Positions 60,228-64,000 of a DNA stretch of 64,000 nucleotides are shown piece after piece. The first letter of the stretch is position 1, and the number at the start of each line of letters is the position of its first letter. The DNA comes from Geoanaerobacter sp964528055 (GTDB lineage: Bacteria > Desulfobacterota > Desulfuromonadia > Geobacterales > DSM-12255): positions 124,001 through 188,000 of the forward strand of contig CAZGQM010000004.1 in NCBI GenBank assembly GCA_964528055.1, given 5' to 3'. The notes under the pieces were generated by a model. It was not told where the DNA came from. It saw nothing but the letters and a program-made list of their open reading frames with translations, and searched no databases. A program made the translations under genes and the position numbers.

Positions 60228-61482
60228 CAATCACCGGCAAAACACTCCCGCCTTCGGGAATGACGTACGCATTGTAATCCTTTGGCAGCATCTCCTCTGC
60301 CTTCTCGACAGCCTCTTCAAGATTCTTGGCCGGAAGCATCCCCATGGTTCGAACCTCCTCAGGGTGTAGATTCGAGACAAGTATGATGCGAAACCGCTGG
60401 GCCTTTGCCAACAACGAATAGGCGGTCTGACCGTTGATCTCGTAGCGACGGCGGAGTTCTGCCTCGAACTCATCCAGCCGGCTGAACCTGAACCAGTTGA
60501 AGAAGGTGGCATGTCCGTAGCCATCCCGACATTCGGCCAAAAGAATCATAACCCCGTTATCCTTAAGTGCCTGGCAGCCATATTCCATGGATTTGTGTGC
60601 CTGGATCAGGTTGATATCTTTCGGTAACCCCCCGCAGGATACGACAACAAGATCGGCCTTTTCCCTGATGGGATAACTGAACTGCTCCGCATAAAACCGG
60701 CATCCGGTTTCGAACGCCTCCCGCCAATCGCCAGCGAAACAGGCGATTATACGCTTTTGTGGACCGAGCACAGTATTGACGATAAAGGCTGTCTTTACCA
60801 TACCACAGGCATCGGCCATAGCCTGATGAACCGGGTTCCCTTCAATATTGCCGGTAACCGCCAACTGGTTTTTACCAGTACCTTCTCCTGGGTTGAGAAC
60901 CGCAAAGTGGCTCGCCATACAACTCTTCCTGCTCGCAACGCCCGGGAGAATGCTTTTCCGACCCCCACCGAAACCGGCAAAATAATGAAATCCGATTGTT
61001 CCGGTGAGGATAACCTGGTCAGCCTCGATCACTGATCGATTGATCTCTACTTCCACACCGGACGTGCTCTTCCCAAGGTATACCAGCCGGCCAGGGTCAT
61101 CACAGTCATGGTCTCGAACCCGGACCCTGCCCCAAAGTGACCCGACGATCTTCTTCTGCTCATGCTCGGTCTGCCTGCGGTGAATCCCAAGGGCGATAAG
61201 GATCTCGACATGAGAGTCGGGAATCCCAACCTTGTTGAGACGGTCAACCAGCAGAGGGAGATAGATCTCGCTTCCGGTGTAGCGTGTAATGTCGGAAGTG
61301 ACGATTACTACCCGGTCAGCATGACGAAATCTTTTTATTTCGGGGGTGCAGCTGTCCAGGGCAGCGGAAACAAGTTCTTCCGGAGAAGAGGATGGGATGG
61401 CCGGGGAGGCGACTATCTCCCCAAGCAGGCGACTCGGCTGGAGGGATATTCTGCAGGATGTCTCGCCATACTTCAATTGCAT
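60223..61482 (-). CDS. larA: Lactate racemase-type protein (LarA family)
   Basis: 419 residues. The nickel-pincer cofactor site of LarA is present: His101 (ALGIHR), His166 (HYFAGF), Lys176 (GGGRKSILPG) and His192, with the spacing of the known enzyme (10 and 16 residues). It interconverts L- and D-lactate, or racemises a related 2-hydroxy acid. The cofactor enzymes LarB, LarC and LarE are not in the window. The stop codon lies in a repeat element. Confidence 0.85.
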   Translation of the reverse strand: MQLKYGETSCRISLQPSRLLGEIVASPAIPSSSPEELVSAALDSCTPEIKRFRHADRVVIVTSDITRYTGSEIYLPLLVDRLNKVGIPDSHVEILIALGIHRRQTEHEQKKIVGSLWGRVRVRDHDCDDPGRLVYLGKSTSGVEVEINRSVIEADQVILTGTIGFHYFAGFGGGRKSILPGVASRKSCMASHFAVLNPGEGTGKNQLAVTGNIEGNPVHQAMADACGMVKTAFIVNTVLGPQKRIIACFAGDWREAFETGCRFYAEQFSYPIREKADLVVVSCGGLPKDINLIQAHKSMEYGCQALKDNGVMILLAECRDGYGHATFFNWFRFSRLDEFEAELRRRYEINGQTAYSLLAKAQRFRIILVSNLHPEEVRTMGMLPAKNLEEAVEKAEEMLPKDYNAYVIPEGGSVLPVIV

Positions 61483-61490
61483 AGCACTAC

Positions 61491-61997
61491 CTATACGGTG
61501 TCTTCCCGCTGTTTTTGACGCCTCTCTTCCATAAGCATGTCAACTGCAAGTAGGAAGACCCCTACACAGATCAGGGAATCGGCCACATTGAAGGCCGGCC
61601 AATGGTAACTCTTCCAGTAGACATCCAGGAAATCAATAACCTCGCCCAACCGGACACGGTCGATAAGATTCCCCACAGCTCCGGAGAGAATCATTGCCAG
61701 CGAGACCTGGGCCAGTTTTTGATCTCTGCGAAGTTTGTGAAAGGCGACAAGGATAACTATGACCGCAACTATGGAGATGGCGATAAAGAACGGGATACGA
61801 TATCTGGTATCTGCAAGAAAACCGAAAGCAGCTCCGGGGTTTCTGATATAGGTGATGCTGAAGAGGCCGTCTACCACCGGGATCGACTGATGCAGATCCA
61901 TAACTCGGTCAATGCAGACCTTCGTGTACTGGTCGATCACGAGTGACAGCACTGTCACGAGCAGCAGTACGGGATAACTCGGCTTCGAACCGTCCAT
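61491..61997 (-). CDS. lspA: Lipoprotein signal peptidase
   Basis: 168 residues, four membrane helices. The catalytic Asp pair lies in SGAVGNLIDRVRLGEVIDFLDVYW and FNVADSLICVG. The start ATG at 61997 shares one base with the ileS stop (TAATG), so translation is coupled; the frame is open to 62087. Cleaves prolipoproteins in the inner membrane. The ileS-lspA order is common. Confidence 0.95.
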   Translation of the reverse strand: MDGSKPSYPVLLLVTVLSLVIDQYTKVCIDRVMDLHQSIPVVDGLFSITYIRNPGAAFGFLADTRYRIPFFIAISIVAVIVILVAFHKLRRDQKLAQVSLAMILSGAVGNLIDRVRLGEVIDFLDVYWKSYHWPAFNVADSLICVGVFLLAVDMLMEERRQKQREDTV

Positions 61998-64000
61998 TAC
62001 TTTACCGCCTTGACGCATTTCGGACAGATTGCAGGGTGAACGGAATCGGTACCGATCTCTTCGCTGTAACACCAGCAGCGTTCGCACTTCAAGCCAGGCG
62101 CGGCATCAACCTGCAAACTCATCCCCGGTATTGACTCAGCGGCAATACCTTCGCCTTCCAGGGAATCTGCCAGATCAACCTTTGAGACAATGAAGACCCC
62201 CGGCAACTCTGCAATGTATCCCTCAAGGAACACGCGGAGATCCGGTTCAGCGCATATGATCACAGATGCATCAAGCGAATGGCCGATGGTCTTTGCCACC
62301 CGCGCCTGCTCCAGTGCCTTCGACACTTCGCCGCGGACCTTCATGATCCGCTCCCAGCGCTCCACGAGGGAATCATCTTTCCATTCCGGCCTCAAAGCGG
62401 GAAAAGAGGCCAGATGAACGCTCGACTCGCGCTTGCCGGGCATGTAATCCCAGACCTCGTCACTGGTAAAGGAAAGAACCGGCGCAATGAGTCGGACCAG
62501 AGAATCAAGAATCTGATACATGACGGTCTGGGCGGAGCGTCGCTCCAAGGAATCCTTTTTGCTGGTATAAACCCGGTCTTTGAGTATGTCCAGATAGAAG
62601 GCGCTCATCTCCACAGTGCAGAATCCGTTTACCGCGTGATAGAGAACATGGAATTCGTACTCGTTATATGACTTAAGGACCTTCTCCTTGAGCAGTTCAA
62701 GCTGGTGGAGTGCCCATCGATCGAGTTCGGGCATCTTCCCATAGTCAACCAGATCCTCTGCCGGATCGAAGTCGTGGATGCACCCGAGGATGTAGCGGCA
62801 GGTGTTGCGAATCCGACGGTACGCCTCGGATAGCCGGGTAAGGATCTCCTGAGATATCCTGATATCATCCCGGTAATCCTGCGCTGCAACCCAGAGCCGG
62901 AGTATCTCTGCTCCGAACTTCTTGATTACCTCTTCTGGAGCAACCACGTTGCCGACCGATTTGCTCATCTTACGACCACTTCCGTCCACCACAAATCCGT
63001 GGGTCAGAACATTCCTGTACGGGGCCGTGCCCCGGCTCCCCACGCTCTCCAAGAGGGAGGAATGAAACCAGCCGCGGTGCTGATCACTCCCTTCAAGATA
63101 CATGTCTGCAGGTGAGGAGAGTTTAGGGTTTGCTTCAAGGACTGCGGCGTGCGAAACCCCTGAATCGAACCACACATCCAGAATGTCCATCTCCTTCTCG
63201 AAAGCCCCGGCACCGCATTTTGGGCAGGCGGTCCCTTCCGGAAGGAGTCTTGCAGCCTCCCAGTCGAACCAGACATCGGAGCTCTCTTTCTTGAATATCT
63301 CAGCCACATGGTCCATCAGCGTGCCGTCTGCAAGGTATTCTCCGCAGGCAACGCAGGAAAAGGCGGTGATCGGTACCCCCCAGGAGCGCTGACGCGAGAT
63401 GCACCAGTCGGGACGGTTCTCGATCATGCCGAAAATGCGTTCCTTGCCCCACTTAGGGATCCACTGGACCTGGTCGACCGCCTCCAGAGACTTCTGCCGC
63501 AGATCATTGGCCTGCATGGAGATGAACCACTGCTCGGTTGCGCGGAAGATAATAGGTTTCTTGCAGCGCCAACAGTGCGGGTAGGAATGGGAAACCGATC
63601 CGGAGCCGACCAGGGAACCAACCTCAGCCAGTTTCTCTATGACATTCGGATTGGCGGCAAATACAAACTGTCCGCCGAAAAATTCGAGATTCTGGATGAA
63701 TTTACCGTGATTGTCCACCGGGTTGTAGATGTCCAGACCTTCCTTAAGCGCAAGCTCGTAGTCTTCTTGGCCGTGACCCGGAGCGGTATGGACACAGCCG
63801 GTACCTGCCTCCAGCGTCACATGCTCACCAAGAAGCACGATGGAATCTCGGTCATAAAAGGGATGTCTGCACCGCTTGCGCTCAAGCAAGCTTGACGGAA
63901 AGGTCGCCAGAACCTTCCCCTCCAGCTTGTTTGCGGCAAGAAATACATCCTTCATCCCCTCAGCCACGATCAGCGCCTCGCCGTTTACCTCCAGCGCAAC
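61997..64000 (-). CDS. ileS: Isoleucyl-tRNA synthetase (partial, N-terminus outside window)
   Basis: About 667 C-terminal residues are visible; the gene continues beyond the right edge. Part of the editing domain (GTGCVHTAPGHGQEDYELA), the KMSKS loop (GSGRKMSKSVGN), the anticodon-binding helices and a C-terminal zinc finger (CERCWCYSEEI...CPKC) are seen. Charges tRNA-Ile. It leads ileS-lspA. Confidence 0.97.
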   Translation of the reverse strand, partial: VALEVNGEALIVAEGMKDVFLAANKLEGKVLATFPSSLLERKRCRHPFYDRDSIVLLGEHVTLEAGTGCVHTAPGHGQEDYELALKEGLDIYNPVDNHGKFIQNLEFFGGQFVFAANPNVIEKLAEVGSLVGSGSVSHSYPHCWRCKKPIIFRATEQWFISMQANDLRQKSLEAVDQVQWIPKWGKERIFGMIENRPDWCISRQRSWGVPITAFSCVACGEYLADGTLMDHVAEIFKKESSDVWFDWEAARLLPEGTACPKCGAGAFEKEMDILDVWFDSGVSHAAVLEANPKLSSPADMYLEGSDQHRGWFHSSLLESVGSRGTAPYRNVLTHGFVVDGSGRKMSKSVGNVVAPEEVIKKFGAEILRLWVAAQDYRDDIRISQEILTRLSEAYRRIRNTCRYILGCIHDFDPAEDLVDYGKMPELDRWALHQLELLKEKVLKSYNEYEFHVLYHAVNGFCTVEMSAFYLDILKDRVYTSKKDSLERRSAQTVMYQILDSLVRLIAPVLSFTSDEVWDYMPGKRESSVHLASFPALRPEWKDDSLVERWERIMKVRGEVSKALEQARVAKTIGHSLDASVIICAEPDLRVFLEGYIAELPGVFIVSKVDLADSLEGEGIAAESIPGMSLQVDAAPGLKCERCWCYSEEIGTDSVHPAICPKCVKAVK

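Noticed and set aside
1..64000. CRISPR arrays, insertion sequences, rRNA genes, phage structural genes
   Set aside because: No regularly spaced repeats, transposase genes, rRNA or capsid/tail genes were seen.

Overview
The window looks like a chromosomal segment of a Geobacter-type bacterium (Desulfuromonadota, Geobacterales). The reasons are a 33-heme c-type cytochrome that alternates CX2CH with CX4CH heme motifs, a giant beta-propeller/fibronectin-III surface protein, an HDOD protein with a PATAN-type N-terminus, a purA-hisZ pair, and a propionyl/methylmalonyl-CoA gene set. The genus is an inference; there is no rRNA or other species marker here. Nearly all genes lie on the minus strand; rhlE, the HDOD gene, rraA and some island genes are the exceptions.

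Layout. 1-2.7 kb: start of a type II secretion operon (gspC, gspD; gspD runs off the left edge). 2.8-4.7 kb: an ABC-F ATPase with a terminator hairpin in its leader. 5-7.8 kb: RhlE-like helicase and the HDOD protein. 7.9-19.5 kb: a likely operon of giant multiheme cytochrome, 2305-residue propeller/FnIII protein and a 19-residue Cys-ending peptide. 20.36-25.14 kb: a 4.7-kb island at tRNA-Lys(TTT), bounded by perfect 47-bp repeats. It has no integrase and holds decayed genes (ArdC-like, RelA/SpoT-like), a two-gene cassette with a PD-(D/E)XK nuclease, and several unknown genes. 25.2-29.5 kb: purA, hisZ and a secreted FG-GAP protein.

29.8-45.4 kb: two transport operons and a regulatory pair. One is pstSCAB-like followed by two phosphonoacetate-hydrolase-like enzymes. 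The other is a ferric/2-aminoethylphosphonate-type ABC transporter with an AbrB-family membrane protein. Next come a VOC protein and a PrpF isomerase, divergent from rraA, then a sigma-54 two-component system. 45.5-47.6 kb: a small periplasmic protein and an outer-membrane porin behind a long structured leader.

47.8-56.2 kb: methylmalonyl-CoA epimerase, mutase catalytic subunit, a thymidylate-kinase-like protein with a defective P-loop, a biotin carboxylase/carrier fusion, a carboxyltransferase and an XRE-cupin regulator. These would interconvert propionyl-CoA, methylmalonyl-CoA and succinyl-CoA. 56.4-61.5 kb: a lactate/glycolate oxidation set (FeS subunit, FAD subunit, nickel-type lactate racemase), split by a dienelactone hydrolase gene bracketed by dispersed repeats. 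61.5-64 kb: lspA and ileS (ileS runs off the right edge).

The best candidates for something undescribed are the PD-(D/E)XK cassette in the tRNA-Lys island, the Cys-ending micropeptide behind the cytochrome/FnIII genes, the structured RNA upstream of the porin, and the paired ACCTC(C/G)GAGGT hairpins around the mutase gene.
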